Shown: positions 37,567 through 46,612 of the stretch, piece after piece
Numbering within the stretch: the stretch's first letter is position 1
How the letters are laid out: every line of letters starts with the position of its first letter
Assembly: GCF_001544375.1 (NCBI RefSeq)
Contig: NZ_BCQJ01000008.1
Coordinates: 27,393 to 91,392, forward strand
Source of the DNA: Enterococcus canis NBRC 100695
GTDB lineage: Bacteria > Bacillota > Bacilli > Lactobacillales > Enterococcaceae
Length of the DNA: 64,000 nucleotides
Reading direction: 5' to 3'
The notes under the pieces: generated by a model
What the model was told of the DNA's origin: nothing
Seen by the model: only the letters and a program-made list of their open reading frames with translations
Databases searched by the model: none
Translations under genes and position numbers: made by a program

Positions 37567-37861
37567 GCGTCGTAGATCCCCTACTTTTATGATACCGAAA
37601 AGCACGCCCATACTCCTGTTCAAAATTTGACCTCCATGAGTTGGATTTTGACAGGATTAGCTAAAGCGTTGCTCCTACGAGGCTTTTTCAGATTTAGTAT
37701 ACTTAATTGTAGGGCTAAAGCTATCGAATGTTAAGTCATTGGAATTTTGTCAGAATACTGGTATTTTAGAGATACCTACAAAAGTAAACGATAAAAAATA
37801 AACGAATGACTTATTTCAACTTATCCATTGGTGTAAATGAGTTTAAAGGTGGAAGAAACGT
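37567..37861. other. AT-rich gap without a recognised gene
   Basis: No reading frame with a ribosome binding site, no tRNA and no clear terminator is visible. It marks the left edge of a stretch (to about 39.5 kb) with two orphan genes and lower GC than its neighbours. Confidence 0.5.
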
Positions 37862-38302
37862 ATGACAGAATATGTCTATATAGGGAGTAATCGTCCTTTA
37901 GCGCTTGGAGATGTAAATGACCGAGGCATTCAAAAAGGATCAGTAATTTATTATGAGGATTTTGATCACCTTCCCAAATTTTATTTCGAAGCAAATATTG
38001 ACGATAATACTGGAGAACGCTTTTCATTTAGCAAACACCTTAGTCCGTTTAGGTATCAAGTAGCCTCTATGAACAGTTTACCGGATGAAGGTGAGCCTTT
38101 TCTATCTGAGGAAGGAACCTCTTTCTTTAACTATATTCAAGAACACTTTAATGATAACAATGTAAAAAAAATAGCTGTGCTTTTTTCCCTAAATAGCTAT
38201 GAAGACGAGCCTATATCGAAGCATTTAGAAATACCTCTTGAAAAGTTGACGATTGGTGACTTCTATTATAAAGAAAGTAAACTGCTTGAGATTACGCGAT
38301 AA
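37862..38302 (+). CDS. Hypothetical protein, 146 residues
   Basis: Not recognised. A soluble acidic protein without signal peptide or membrane segment, rich in Asp, Glu, Phe and Tyr. A central SKHLSPFRYQVASMNSLPDEGEPFLSEEG-like stretch is followed by a probable alpha/beta part (VKKIAVLFSLNSYEDEP). AGGTGG lies 9 bases before the ATG and a strong terminator follows, so it is probably a real monocistronic gene. Small acidic orphan proteins of this kind include immunity proteins, but nothing shows that here. Confidence 0.6.
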   Translation: MTEYVYIGSNRPLALGDVNDRGIQKGSVIYYEDFDHLPKFYFEANIDDNTGERFSFSKHLSPFRYQVASMNSLPDEGEPFLSEEGTSFFNYIQEHFNDNNVKKIAVLFSLNSYEDEPISKHLEIPLEKLTIGDFYYKESKLLEITR

Positions 38303-38307
38303 AAAAT

Positions 38308-38356
38308 AGTAACAAGATTATCTAATTTGTATACCAATTAGATAATCTTATTACTT
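38308..38356 (+). terminator. Terminator of the 146-residue protein gene
   Basis: AAGATTATCTAATT and AATTAGATAATCTT arms with an 8-nt loop; outer AGTAAC/TTACT pairs extend the stem, and TTTT follows. Confidence 0.85.
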
Positions 38357-38639
38357 TTACTTATTCTCTCTATATAAGAATAGCTTGCCCCATTTTTGAA
38401 GCATTTATTTCTATTTAGTCAAATTTGATATAGTATGCATTTCTCCAAGTGAAAAAATTTCTTATGGTACTTTAATTGGATCTAGCTCAATCATTATATG
38501 ACATATATAATTGACGGACAGACGTCCATAACAAAAAGCTTTACCGATGCTGGTAAGCCCCTATTAGCTTATATGCTCGAGGACTTTCTTGATAAAGAGC
38601 TCTTCTTGCCTACTCCTTCTTTCTTATCTGTTCATCTCA
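38357..38639. other. AT-rich gap without a supported gene
   Basis: A 61-codon plus-strand frame starts at 38498, but it has no ribosome binding site and runs into the 3' end of the opposite gene. Nothing else is seen. Confidence 0.5.
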
Positions 38640-39062
38640 CTATTCCCCAAAAAGAAAATACACTAAAACTACTAGTAAAATAGTTCCAAGCACAATAAAA
38701 ATAATCCTTTTTGCATTTTTTTGGGAGGAATGATCTTTTTTTACATTTAATGCTAATGCTAAACTATCAAGTTCCTCTTCGGTAAATTCATTTTCTTCCC
38801 GTAATAGATTAATTTTTTCAGGGTCAATATTGGTCATTTTAGATAAATCCTCGTTCGACATATCTGAACTTTTTAGTGCTTTCTTGATGTTCAGAAATCT
38901 TTTTGAAATTGGAGCAATCAGGAAAGCATAATAAGCATACAATATTAAAGCATACACACCCATAGCAAAAACTGAATGCCCTAACCAGATCACTAAAACA
39001 TACAAAAGTATAGCGAGTACAATGAAGCCAACAGAAATAGCTTTAATTTTCCTCTTTTCCAA
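38640..39062 (-). CDS. Membrane protein with an XRE-like helix-turn-helix between membrane segments
   Basis: A 140-residue protein: two N-terminal membrane helices (about residues 9-28 and 33-50), a soluble middle part and one C-terminal helix (about 118-137). The middle part (MSNEDLSKMTNIDPEKINLL, then TEEELDSLALALNV) follows the XRE HTH pattern, with an E-x-L-A-like start and an L-x-x-LA-x-AL-V ending, so it may be a membrane-tethered DNA- or protein-binding module. The start is a TTG with GGGAG 8 bases upstream. Not assigned to a known family. Confidence 0.62.
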   Translation of the reverse strand: MEKRKIKAISVGFIVLAILLYVLVIWLGHSVFAMGVYALILYAYYAFLIAPISKRFLNIKKALKSSDMSNEDLSKMTNIDPEKINLLREENEFTEEELDSLALALNVKKDHSSQKNAKRIIFIVLGTILLVVLVYFLFGE

Positions 39063-39145
39063 ATTTCCATCTCCCTCTTCTAGTAACTTATTAAATCGTT
39101 CAAACTCACCTTACTTAGCGAGTTCTTACCTTATGTTTAATAAGC

Positions 39146-39177
39146 TTATCATTAGTTTTATATGATAAGTTTATCAT
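39146..39177. promoter_or_regulatory. Clustered ATGATAA half-sites upstream of the membrane HTH gene
   Basis: TTATCAT (39146), ATGATAA (39162) and TTATCAT (39171) lie 85-115 bp before the gene. The last two form TATGATAA-GT-TTATCATA, a perfect 8-bp inverted repeat. Candidate operator, possibly autoregulatory. Confidence 0.45.
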
Positions 39178-39493
39178 AAATATTCACTATATGAATAGAT
39201 TCTTGCAAAACTATTGTTAGTATCAATAAATATTTCGGCACTAGCTCTCATCTACTAAAACCGTTTTGTTAAAAGATCAATATTTTTTTTGCAACAAATA
39301 ATACGGTTCACAAATTTGAAAGGATTTTACTAAGTCATTGAAAAGTCTGCATCGACATTTTCTCTCAGAAAACATCGGATGGCGATACTCGAGTAACTTA
39401 ATGCATATCTTTATTGAGCAATATTTTGTTTAGTCAATTTATAACTAATATGAAAGTACAAGCTGACTGCTTACATTTCTTTAATTTCTTTCG

Positions 39494-39543
39494 AAAAAAG
39501 GGTATGAGATTGACACGTTTTTCGTCATCTCATACCCTTTTTC
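39494..39543. terminator. Terminator of moaEDA
   Basis: AAAAAGGGTATGAGA and TCTCATACCCTTTTT arms with T tails on both strands, 28 bp after the moaA stop. Confidence 0.92.
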
Positions 39544-39570
39544 TGAAGCCCACGTTAAGCGGCCATTCGG

Positions 39571-40587
39571 TTACCCCCCAATCTGGCTCATATGTCGCCA
39601 GGTAGGGGTCTTATCTTTGACGCGGTCTTGTTCATTCAACGCCATTTCATGATTCTCGGGTTTATCTGCTAAGGCTTGCCAAACTGCTGTTTCAAAAGCC
39701 TCAAAGTCAGTTAAACGACTACGTAAATCAATTTCATCGCCCCAATAAAGGCAAGACTTCAGACACCCATCTGCGGTGACTCGCAAACGATTGCAGCTTT
39801 CACAAAATTGGCAGCTCACTGGATGAATCAAGCCAAATGAACCTTGCGCACCACTGATTTGATAATTTTCCGAGGGACCATTACCGGATAGTTTTAGAGG
39901 CGTATAGTCCCAACCATTTTCTTGGCAGATTCGGAAAACTTCTTCGATACCTAGATAACGTTCCGACCATTCCTGCTGCTTGCTGGCAATCGGCATAAAT
40001 TCAATAAAGCGGACGTTAACGTCATGGTCAAAGGTATAAGCTAAAAAGTCCACCAGTTCATGCTCATTCTGCCCTTTAATAACCACCGTATTGAGCTTAA
40101 TCACAAATCCCTCACGGCTGGCGGCCTCAATACCTGCCAGCACCCGTTTCAACTGTCCACCACGCGTCATTTCATGATAACGTTTGGGATCAAAAGTATC
40201 TAAGCTGATATTCAAACGGTCAACGCCGTCTTTTTTCAAAGCTGGAGCCAAGCGCGGCAAAGCTAAGCCATTGGTGGTGATGGCGATATCTGTGATTTCA
40301 GGAATACTGCGAATCCCGGCAACAATCTCAAGAATATCTTTTCGCAGTAGTGGTTCGCCTCCAGTCAAACGAACTTTATGGATGCCCAACTTAGCAAAAT
40401 GTTGGACTAATTGGATGATTTCTTCACAGCTCAGCACTTTTTCATCTGGGAAAAAGGGCAGTCCTTCTTCTGGCATGCAGTAGACACAACGCAAATTACA
40501 TTTATCCGTGATGGACAAACGCAAATAATCATGGATTCGCCCAAAGCGGTCTTTTAAAACTGGGCTGGTAGCTGTCATTTCTGTCAT
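39571..40587 (-). CDS. moaA: GTP 3',8-cyclase (Moco biosynthesis)
   Basis: Radical SAM enzyme that, with MoaC, makes cyclic pyranopterin monophosphate from GTP. The radical SAM cluster is C30-x3-C34-x2-C37 (TDKCNLRCVYC). The second 4Fe-4S site is in CQFCESCNRLRVTADGCLKSC, and the protein ends in the conserved GG. The ATG used lies 2 codons inside a TTG that overlaps the moaD stop. 338 residues. Order moaE-moaD-moaA. Confidence 0.96.
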   Translation of the reverse strand: MTEMTATSPVLKDRFGRIHDYLRLSITDKCNLRCVYCMPEEGLPFFPDEKVLSCEEIIQLVQHFAKLGIHKVRLTGGEPLLRKDILEIVAGIRSIPEITDIAITTNGLALPRLAPALKKDGVDRLNISLDTFDPKRYHEMTRGGQLKRVLAGIEAASREGFVIKLNTVVIKGQNEHELVDFLAYTFDHDVNVRFIEFMPIASKQQEWSERYLGIEEVFRICQENGWDYTPLKLSGNGPSENYQISGAQGSFGLIHPVSCQFCESCNRLRVTADGCLKSCLYWGDEIDLRSRLTDFEAFETAVWQALADKPENHEMALNEQDRVKDKTPTWRHMSQIGG

Positions 40588-40589
40588 TT

Positions 40590-40826
40590 TCAACCCCCAC
40601 TCACAGGAGGAATTAAAGCAATCTCCGTTGTCGCGGCAACCGTAAAGGGACCTTCGACAAACTCCTGGTCTACGGCAACTAAACAGCTTTCAATATCACT
40701 ACGATACAGTGGATAGGCTGTCGCAACCGCCGCTAGCAGTGTGGCTTTATCCAAAGTACTAGGCAGATCCAACTGAATTTCTGGTGCAATTGCTTCAGCC
40801 AAGTAGGCAAATAATTTAATTGTCAT
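40590..40826 (-). CDS. moaD: Molybdopterin synthase sulfur-carrier subunit
   Basis: Ubiquitin-like protein of 78 residues that carries the thiocarboxylate on its C-terminal glycine. The ending PPVSGG and the opening MTIKLFAYLAEA are typical. The start is the ATG with GGGAGG upstream. It overlaps moaE at the 5' end and moaA at the 3' end, which favours equimolar MoaD/MoaE. Confidence 0.94.
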   Translation of the reverse strand: MTIKLFAYLAEAIAPEIQLDLPSTLDKATLLAAVATAYPLYRSDIESCLVAVDQEFVEGPFTVAATTEIALIPPVSGG

Positions 40827-41233
40827 TGACTTAATCCTCCCCAACGGATTTGATCGGTATCATATTCTTTCTTCCAAATCGGTACATTCTTCTTTAAGTG
40901 ATCAATGAGATATTCGCAGCCGACAAAGGCATCTTTGCGATGTGGACAAGCTACGCCGATAAAGACAGCTTCTTCGCCAATGGCTAGCTCTCCTAAGCGA
41001 TGAACAATCACTACCTTTGCGCCTTTTTCTTCGACTGATGCTGCTAATTTGGTCAGCTCTTTTACAGCCATCTCTTCGTAAGCCGTGTAGCCAATTCCTT
41101 TGGTCTGAATGGCACCGGTCCATTCGCGGATCACACCTGAAAAAGTCACGATTCCTCCGTAACGGGGGTCTTTTAATTGATTATAGTAAAAGGCAACATC
41201 GATGGGTTCTGTTTGCAACTTGATTAACGCCAT
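40823..41233 (-). CDS. moaE: Molybdopterin synthase catalytic subunit
   Basis: Inserts two sulfurs from MoaD into cyclic pyranopterin monophosphate. Family blocks are GGIVTFSGVIREWT, VIVHRLGELAIGEEAVFIGVACPHR and the catalytic-lysine segment HLKKNVPIWKKE. The start is the ATG of MALIKL behind CGAGGAA; the longest frame reaches 41317, but that extension runs through the promoter. 136 residues. Confidence 0.95.
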   Translation of the reverse strand: MALIKLQTEPIDVAFYYNQLKDPRYGGIVTFSGVIREWTGAIQTKGIGYTAYEEMAVKELTKLAASVEEKGAKVVIVHRLGELAIGEEAVFIGVACPHRKDAFVGCEYLIDHLKKNVPIWKKEYDTDQIRWGGLSQ

Positions 41234-41379
41234 GTTGTTTCCTCGCTTTCTTATTTGTGAGATACTGAACGTATTGTACTTGTTTTTAAATAAAAAGGAA
41301 ATAAGTGTACTCCCCAATTCCCTTTACTTATGGATTATGTTATGTTAACGTGAGAAAAAATCACGAAGGAGGCCCTAGG

Positions 41380-42387
41380 ATGGACCGTTATGACCGCCAA
41401 ATACGCGTGGCTAAAATTGGTGCGGCTGGACAGGCCAAATTACAAGCAGCCCACGTCTTAATCGTTGGTTGTGGTGCATTAGGCACTTACACCGCCGAGC
41501 AATGTGTCCGCATGGGTATTGGTCAGCTGACACTAGTTGACTACGATCATGTCGAGCTCCACAATTTACAACGACAGACGTTATTTACGGAAGCAGACGC
41601 CCTTGAGGCTATCCCCAAAGTAACGGCAGCTGCTAAAGCGTTACAAGCCATTAATCGTGCAGTAGTGATCAATCCAATTCAAGCATCCTTCGAAGAGTTC
41701 ATATTGGCTGAGCTACCACCGGCTGATCTCCTCTTAGATTGTACCGATAATTATCAGGTCCGGCAACAACTGAATGATTATTGCCGTCATTATCAGCGGC
41801 CACTGGTCTTCGCTGCCTTAGCTGGCACTACCGGACAAGTGATGCCTTTGCGTCCCGGCGTCGATATTTGCTTAGGCTGCGCTTTCCCCAACTTGACTGA
41901 ATTGGCGCAAAAAGATTGTGATCTTCTAGGAGTAATGACCCCCTTAGTGCCGCTCATCAGTAGCCTGCAGGTTTCCTTAGCTTTGCAAATTTTAACCGCA
42001 GCTCCCGACCTGCGTTGGGATCAAATGATTTATGTGGATGGTTGGTCTTTAGCCATTCAAAAATTCAAGGTCCGGCGTAACCCGCACTGCGCCTACTGTC
42101 AAAAAGCGCCTGCCGCGGCACCAAATCTTACTATCAAAAAGCTCTGTGGTCAGCAAGTCTTTGCGGTGCAAATGGCGCCAGCACTTTACGAAAAATTAGC
42201 TGCTTGCCCTAAACCCATTACAATTCGGCAAAATCCACTAGCCACTCAGTTGACGTGGGACCATTATCAAATCACTTGTTTTCCAAATGGACGTGCGCAC
42301 TTTTACGGCTTTCAGGATGCGGAAGAAGTGCGACCTTACGCCGAACAATTAGTTTCAGGAGGTCTTTTTAATGGACATCAAGCTTAG
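41380..42387 (+). CDS. moeB: Molybdopterin-synthase adenylyltransferase (MoeB/ThiF family)
   Basis: E1-like enzyme that adenylates the MoaD C-terminus so that it can be sulfurated. The nucleotide motif GCGALGTYTAEQ starts at residue 30. Zinc cysteines are C164/C167 (CLGC) and C237/C240 (CAYC). About 90 further residues form an unusual C-terminal extension with no rhodanese cysteine. The start is the ATG with GGAGG upstream. It overlaps mogA by 17 bp. Confidence 0.9.
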   Translation: MDRYDRQIRVAKIGAAGQAKLQAAHVLIVGCGALGTYTAEQCVRMGIGQLTLVDYDHVELHNLQRQTLFTEADALEAIPKVTAAAKALQAINRAVVINPIQASFEEFILAELPPADLLLDCTDNYQVRQQLNDYCRHYQRPLVFAALAGTTGQVMPLRPGVDICLGCAFPNLTELAQKDCDLLGVMTPLVPLISSLQVSLALQILTAAPDLRWDQMIYVDGWSLAIQKFKVRRNPHCAYCQKAPAAAPNLTIKKLCGQQVFAVQMAPALYEKLAACPKPITIRQNPLATQLTWDHYQITCFPNGRAHFYGFQDAEEVRPYAEQLVSGGLFNGHQA

Positions 42388-42835
42388 CATTATTACTGTT
42401 AGCGATACGCGAACCGTGGCTACCGACAGCTCTGGTCAGCTGATTGCGACGCTACTGCCCGCGACGATTCCAGCACAAGAACGCATCGTCGTAAAGGATG
42501 ACATTGCCGAAATTCAGACAGCCATCGCCGCTCGTACCCTTAGCCAAGATGTGCTGATTCTAAATGGCGGTACCGGCATTGCCAAACGGGATGTCACCTT
42601 TGAAGCCGTATCACCGCTCCTTGTGCAAACCATTGATGGCTTTGGCGAACTGTTCCGTTGGCTAAGCTATCAAGAAATCGGCAGCCATGCACTGGCTTCC
42701 CGCGCGCTGGCCGGCTTTGATGCACAAGATACCTTGATTTTTTGTCTACCGGGTTCTACCAAAGCCTGTCGTCTAGGAATGGAGCAATTGATTCTGCCAG
42801 AATTAGTTCACTTAGTTCAAGAACGGCGCAAATAA
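42371..42835 (+). CDS. Molybdopterin adenylyltransferase, MogA/MoaB family
   Basis: Adenylates molybdopterin before molybdate insertion by MoeA. The family fold shows SIITVSDTR at the start, the [15 protein letters not shown] loop that binds the pterin, and [14 protein letters not shown]. 154 residues. GGAGG inside the moeB end drives its translation. MogA and MoaB cannot be told apart by eye. Confidence 0.92.
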   Translation: MDIKLSIITVSDTRTVATDSSGQLIATLLPATIPAQERIVVKDDIAEIQTAIAARTLSQDVLILNGGTGIAKRDVTFEAVSPLLVQTIDGFGELFRWLSYQEIGSHALASRALAGFDAQDTLIFCLPGSTKACRLGMEQLILPELVHLVQERRK

Positions 42836-42850
42836 CCACCTAAATAATGC

Positions 42851-42899
42851 AAAAAGTGTCTGAAACGCTATTGGTCGATTGCGTTTCAAACACTTTTTA
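42851..42899. terminator. Bidirectional terminator
   Basis: AAAAAGTGT-C-TGAAACGC pairs with GCGTTTCA-A-ACACTTTTT around a central loop. It ends moeB-mogA on the plus strand and the mobB-moaC gene on the minus strand. Confidence 0.9.
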
Positions 42900-42900
42900 T

Positions 42901-43890
42901 TTAACCAGCTGGATTTACGTAATGACCGCTTTTTCCACCGATTTTCTCTACTAAATGACCATTGGTAATCCGGATGCCTTTATCCATCGCTTTACACATA
43001 TCGTAAACTGTTAAAGCCGCAACTTGGGCCGCTGTCAAAGCTTCCATCTCCACGCCCGTTTGACCTGTGACTTTTACCGTTGCCGTAATCGTCAACTCCT
43101 GCTGATTATTATCGCGAAAGTGGATATCCACCCCACTAATTAATAGCGGATGGCACATGGGAATCAGTTCACTGGTTTTTTTCGCCGCCATAATCCCTGC
43201 GACCTGGGCGACTGCTAGCACATCGCCTTTTTTCACTTGCCCTTCTTTGATACGCTGTAAGGTTTCTGGCTGCATCACTACGGTTACTTCCGCTGTTGCC
43301 TCTCGGTGAGTAATCTGCTTTTCGGTCACATCCACCATCCGTGCCCGCTCTTGTTCATTAAAATGCGTCAATTCTGTCATTTTGTTCTGCTCCTCCTGCA
43401 ACCACTCACTAAACCACTGAGCTACTTTTTCCGCAGTAGTGAAATCTACTACCGCGGGTCCCACTTTTTCCGGAAAGATCGTGGCAATCGTTAGAAACGG
43501 TCCATACTCTGCAAAATCAGCCACCTCGTCATTGGGACGCAATAGCAAGATTTTCGGATAGCTTTCCCACTTGAAGCCCTCAATCAAAATCAGCTCTGTT
43601 TTAGCTGCCACATAATGCGCGATTTCGTTCTCTAAAGGGACTGGCTTATTCGTCATCGGCCGCGTTTCGTGCCAGAAAAATCCGCCATCCTGCTGCATGC
43701 CCACTTGGTTAGCACCAGCTTGGGCAAAGCGGTCAGTGTCGGTACCCGCCACATCCATCGCCACACTGTGATGGGTATGCTTAAAGGCCGCGACTTCTAA
43801 ATTATCATGGCGCGCAGTCTCAATTAGACGAATCATCGTGGTAGTCTTTCCCGATTTTTTCTTGCCAATTACTTGCAAGGTAGGCACCAT
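42901..43890 (-). CDS. Fused MobB (MGD biosynthesis) and MoaC (cPMP synthase) protein
   Basis: One 329-codon frame encodes two Moco enzymes. Residues 1-170 are MobB: P-loop GKKKSGKTT at 9-17, FKHTHH, and DTDRF; MobB binds GTP and assists MobA in making the guanine dinucleotide cofactor. Residues 171-329 are a complete Moa[40 protein letters not shown] and KIGGKSG. The MoaC part starts with a Met (base 43380) with GGAGGAGC 8 bases upstream, so free MoaC can also be made. The start overlaps moeA by 22 bp. Confidence 0.93.
   Translation of the reverse strand: MVPTLQVIGKKKSGKTTTMIRLIETARHDNLEVAAFKHTHHSVAMDVAGTDTDRFAQAGANQVGMQQDGGFFWHETRPMTNKPVPLENEIAHYVAAKTELILIEGFKWESYPKILLLRPNDEVADFAEYGPFLTIATIFPEKVGPAVVDFTTAEKVAQWFSEWLQEEQNKMTELTHFNEQERARMVDVTEKQITHREATAEVTVVMQPETLQRIKEGQVKKGDVLAVAQVAGIMAAKKTSELIPMCHPLLISGVDIHFRDNNQQELTITATVKVTGQTGVEMEALTAAQVAALTVYDMCKAMDKGIRITNGHLVEKIGGKSGHYVNPAG
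43369..43396 (-). promoter_or_regulatory. Internal ribosome binding site for MoaC
   Basis: On the minus strand GGAGGAGC, 8 bases, then ATG at 43380, placed exactly at the MobB/MoaC junction. This is as good a start signal as any in the window. Confidence 0.75.
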
Positions 43891-45068
43891 ACTTGGACCT
43901 CCTCTCCGGCTGTCAGCTCCTGTTCATGAGGAATCTTGAAAAAACAAGTAGTCAAATGCAGATTTCCTAAGGCGCTAGACTGGTCACTGCCCACTAAGGC
44001 CACTGTTTCCTCCCTCCAGGTTCCTCGTAAATAGCGGTCAAAATTATTTTTCTTACGATAATCATGGGCCAACTTCAAGGTCGTTTGCCGCAAGCGGCTC
44101 TCTTGTCCTTGAAAAGCCTGCAGTAAAGGTTCTACTAGTAAATAGAAACCTGTGAAACAAGCCCCTGGATTGCCAGAAAGTGCCAACACCGGGGTATTTT
44201 CGTAAACAAACGCCGTGGTGGGACTGCCTGGACGCATCGCCAGTTTATTAAATAAAAGTTGACCACTATCCTGCGCTGCGACGGCCAAAAAATCAAAATC
44301 GCCTACGGAAACGCCCCCTGTGGTAATAATTAAATCTACCTCTTGCGCTAAGCGCTTCAAGGTTTCTTCTACGGTAGCCATTTCATCCGCGATTTGACCG
44401 AGCTCATACAACGCCCCACCATTCTCAGCTACCAACGCTGCTAATAAAGGACCATTACTATTATAGATTTTACCAGCCTCTGGGACGCTGCCTGCCGCCA
44501 GTAATTCAGTTCCCGTAGCTAAAACCGCCACGCGCGGCTTTTCATAAACCAAACACTCGTTGATTCCAAAGGCGCTTAATAAACTGATAGCGCCAGCATT
44601 CATTCGTTGACCAGCAGTCAATAAGGTGGCGCCTTGTGGAAACTCAGCCCCAATTGGGGTGATATTGTCACTGCGACTACCTTCATGGAATAAGACCCTA
44701 CCGTCTGGTAATTGTTCCGTTTTTTCCAGCATGATGACCTTGACTACATCCTCAGGCACTTGCGCCCCCGTCATGATACGAACTGTTTCACCAGCCGCTA
44801 ATTTTTGTTGGAATGTCGCACCGGCTGGGACTTCCGCTGCCAAGCGTAAAGTAATCGGAAAAGCCCCATCATCAGCGGTCGTAATCCCATAGCCATCATA
44901 GCCTGAGCGCCGAAAAGATGGTTGTGGAAAAGGTGCGGTAATGGTTTCGGCTAAAACTAGACCATGAGCAGCTGTTACCGCCACTCGTTTGGTGCGTTTG
45001 GTTATCGTTAGTTCTTTTATTTTTTGCTGTGCAGCTGCTAGTGAGATAGCTGTTCGTTCTAGAAACAT
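43869..45068 (-). CDS. moeA: Molybdopterin molybdenumtransferase
   Basis: Inserts molybdate into adenylated molybdopterin. Domain blocks are [18 protein letters not shown] near the N-terminus, [18 protein letters not shown], the MogA-like domain [21 protein letters not shown] and [13 protein letters not shown], and [12 protein letters not shown]. The start is the ATG behind GAGGGTG, ten codons inside the longest frame. 399 residues. The promoter region shared with mobA holds a TAGGG-N4-CCCTA palindrome. Confidence 0.95.
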   Translation of the reverse strand: MFLERTAISLAAAQQKIKELTITKRTKRVAVTAAHGLVLAETITAPFPQPSFRRSGYDGYGITTADDGAFPITLRLAAEVPAGATFQQKLAAGETVRIMTGAQVPEDVVKVIMLEKTEQLPDGRVLFHEGSRSDNITPIGAEFPQGATLLTAGQRMNAGAISLLSAFGINECLVYEKPRVAVLATGTELLAAGSVPEAGKIYNSNGPLLAALVAENGGALYELGQIADEMATVEETLKRLAQEVDLIITTGGVSVGDFDFLAVAAQDSGQLLFNKLAMRPGSPTTAFVYENTPVLALSGNPGACFTGFYLLVEPLLQAFQGQESRLRQTTLKLAHDYRKKNNFDRYLRGTWREETVALVGSDQSSALGNLHLTTCFFKIPHEQELTAGEEVQVWCLPCK

Positions 45069-45101
45069 GCGTTCACCCTCGATTGTATATTTTTTCACAT
45101 A

Positions 45102-45115
45102 TAGGGAAATCCCTA
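45102..45115. promoter_or_regulatory. NreC-type palindrome between moeA and mobA
   Basis: TAGGGAAATCCCTA fits the TAGGG-N4-CCCTA motif reported for the nitrate-response regulator NreC of staphylococci. It lies 34 bp before moeA and 60 bp before mobA, between divergent promoters. A second copy precedes the Mo-enzyme operon (52950). Confidence 0.7.
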
Positions 45116-45174
45116 GATGTATGTTATTATGCCCTATGATAAACTAATCACGAGCTTTTGAAAAGGAGTAACTC

Positions 45175-45717
45175 ATGACAGTAGGACTAATATTAGCCGG
45201 CGGTCATTCGCGCCGATTTGGCAGTGACAAAGCAACCTATTATGATTCACAGCTGGAACAATATTGGATACAGTTGGCGTATGAAAAATTACACGTACAT
45301 ACTAAAAAAGTATTGGTGGCAGCCAATGAAAACAATGCGCAACAACTGCAACAATTAGTCCCAGCAGCCCTGGTATTGACAGATCAAGCCCCTTTTAAAG
45401 ATAAAGGCCCCTTAAGTGGTCTTTATGCAGCGGCCCTAACGAACGCTGACGATTTTCTGATTATGGCTGTGGATTATCCTAAGCTCTCATCAGACAGTCT
45501 AGAAAAACTATTACAGCACCCCAACTGTTACGGGGAGGATGCTTTAGGCAATGCCCATTATACGTTGGCGCATCTGCAGTTCACTACCTCTCAAATTACT
45601 GATTTTTTAACTACTGGTAACCAACGTCTGCGGGATTTTTTAAGTACGCTAGACGCTCACCCACTACAACTGAGCCAAACGCTTACCAACCAAAATCAGA
45701 AAGAAGGTTCATCATGA
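45175..45717 (+). CDS. mobA: Molybdenum cofactor guanylyltransferase
   Basis: Transfers GMP to molybdopterin to give the guanine dinucleotide form used by DMSO-reductase-family enzymes. The nucleotide motif LILAGGHSRRFGSDKA is at residues 5-20, and the metal-site aspartate is in FLIMAVDYPKLS (the usual MDMP is replaced by VDYP). 180 residues. It overlaps modA by 4 bp, so guanylylation and molybdate uptake are coexpressed. Confidence 0.93.
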   Translation: MTVGLILAGGHSRRFGSDKATYYDSQLEQYWIQLAYEKLHVHTKKVLVAANENNAQQLQQLVPAALVLTDQAPFKDKGPLSGLYAAALTNADDFLIMAVDYPKLSSDSLEKLLQHPNCYGEDALGNAHYTLAHLQFTTSQITDFLTTGNQRLRDFLSTLDAHPLQLSQTLTNQNQKEGSS

Positions 45718-46493
45718 AAAAAATTGTTGCGATTATTGCTGCTGTCGTTATTATCGGCGGAGGCGGGTTCTTCTTTTGGAACCAATCCAAAGCGAAAACA
45801 ACGGATCCCATCACCTTGAATTATTCCGCGGCTGCTAGTCTGAAAGATGCGTTAGCTGAGATTGAAACCAATTACGAAAAAGAGCATCCCAATGTCGACT
45901 TGGCCATTGATTACGGTGGTTCCGGCGCAGTCCGTGAAAAAGTTGTTTCTGGCGCACCGATTGACGGTGTCTTACTGGCCAGTAAAGCTGATACGGATAA
46001 ATTAGTAGCTGCCGATGCGGTAACGGATGAAAAGAAATTACTGACTAATACTCTTGTCCTAGTCAAGAATGCTAAAAGTGATATTCAAAAAGCCGATTTG
46101 GCGGATGTTTTAGCGGCGGCGAAAAAAATCGCCATCGGCAATCCTGAAACAGTTCCCGCTGGGCAATATGCACAGGACAGTTTGAAAAATGCGCAGCTTT
46201 ACGATCAAGTCAAAGATAAACTTGTCTTAGCTAGCGACGTGCGCCAAGTTTTGGCTTATGTTGAAGCAGGCAACGCGGATGTAGGCTTCGTTTATCAAAC
46301 AGATGCTTTAACAACAGATAAAGTTGAAATCCTTCAAGCAGTGCCTGACGATTTGCATGAACCAATCCTTTACTATACGGCTACAGTCAAAGCCTCTAAA
46401 CAACCAGCGGCAGTTGCTGCCTTCAATGACTATTTAACTGCTGCTGACAGTCAAAAAGTGTTAGAAGATTACGGCTTTTCCATGGCTGAATAA
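45714..46493 (+). CDS. modA: Molybdate ABC transporter substrate-binding protein
   Basis: Extracytoplasmic molybdate/tungstate-binding protein. After an N-terminal hydrophobic segment (IVAIIAAVVIIGGGGFFFW) come the ModA blocks LNYSAAASLKDALAEIE, DYGGSGAVREKV, KKIAIGNPETVPAGQYA and AYVEAGNADVGFVYQTDA. No lipobox cysteine follows the hydrophobic segment, so it is probably held by an uncleaved N-terminal anchor, unlike most Gram-positive ModA lipoproteins. 259 residues. Confidence 0.95.
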   Translation: MKKIVAIIAAVVIIGGGGFFFWNQSKAKTTDPITLNYSAAASLKDALAEIETNYEKEHPNVDLAIDYGGSGAVREKVVSGAPIDGVLLASKADTDKLVAADAVTDEKKLLTNTLVLVKNAKSDIQKADLADVLAAAKKIAIGNPETVPAGQYAQDSLKNAQLYDQVKDKLVLASDVRQVLAYVEAGNADVGFVYQTDALTTDKVEILQAVPDDLHEPILYYTATVKASKQPAAVAAFNDYLTAADSQKVLEDYGFSMAE

Positions 46494-46523
46494 ACTTTTC
46501 GTGCTAGCCACGTGTATAATTTT

Positions 46524-46558
46524 AAGGGAGTTTGCCAAGGTCTGGTAGACTCCCTTTT
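46524..46558 (+). terminator. Hairpin between modA and modB
   Basis: AAGGGAGT and ACTCCCTT arms with a 17-nt loop, followed by TTTTCC. It probably attenuates, so that modA is made in excess over modBC. Confidence 0.7.
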
Positions 46559-46612
46559 CCATAACTGCTAGACTGTTTTTGTACCCATCCCTTGATTGAA
46601 AGGAAATGACCC

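Noticed and set aside
38498..38683. A 61-codon plus-strand frame
   Set aside because: No ribosome binding site, no homologous pattern, and its end overlaps the 3' end of the opposite membrane-protein gene.
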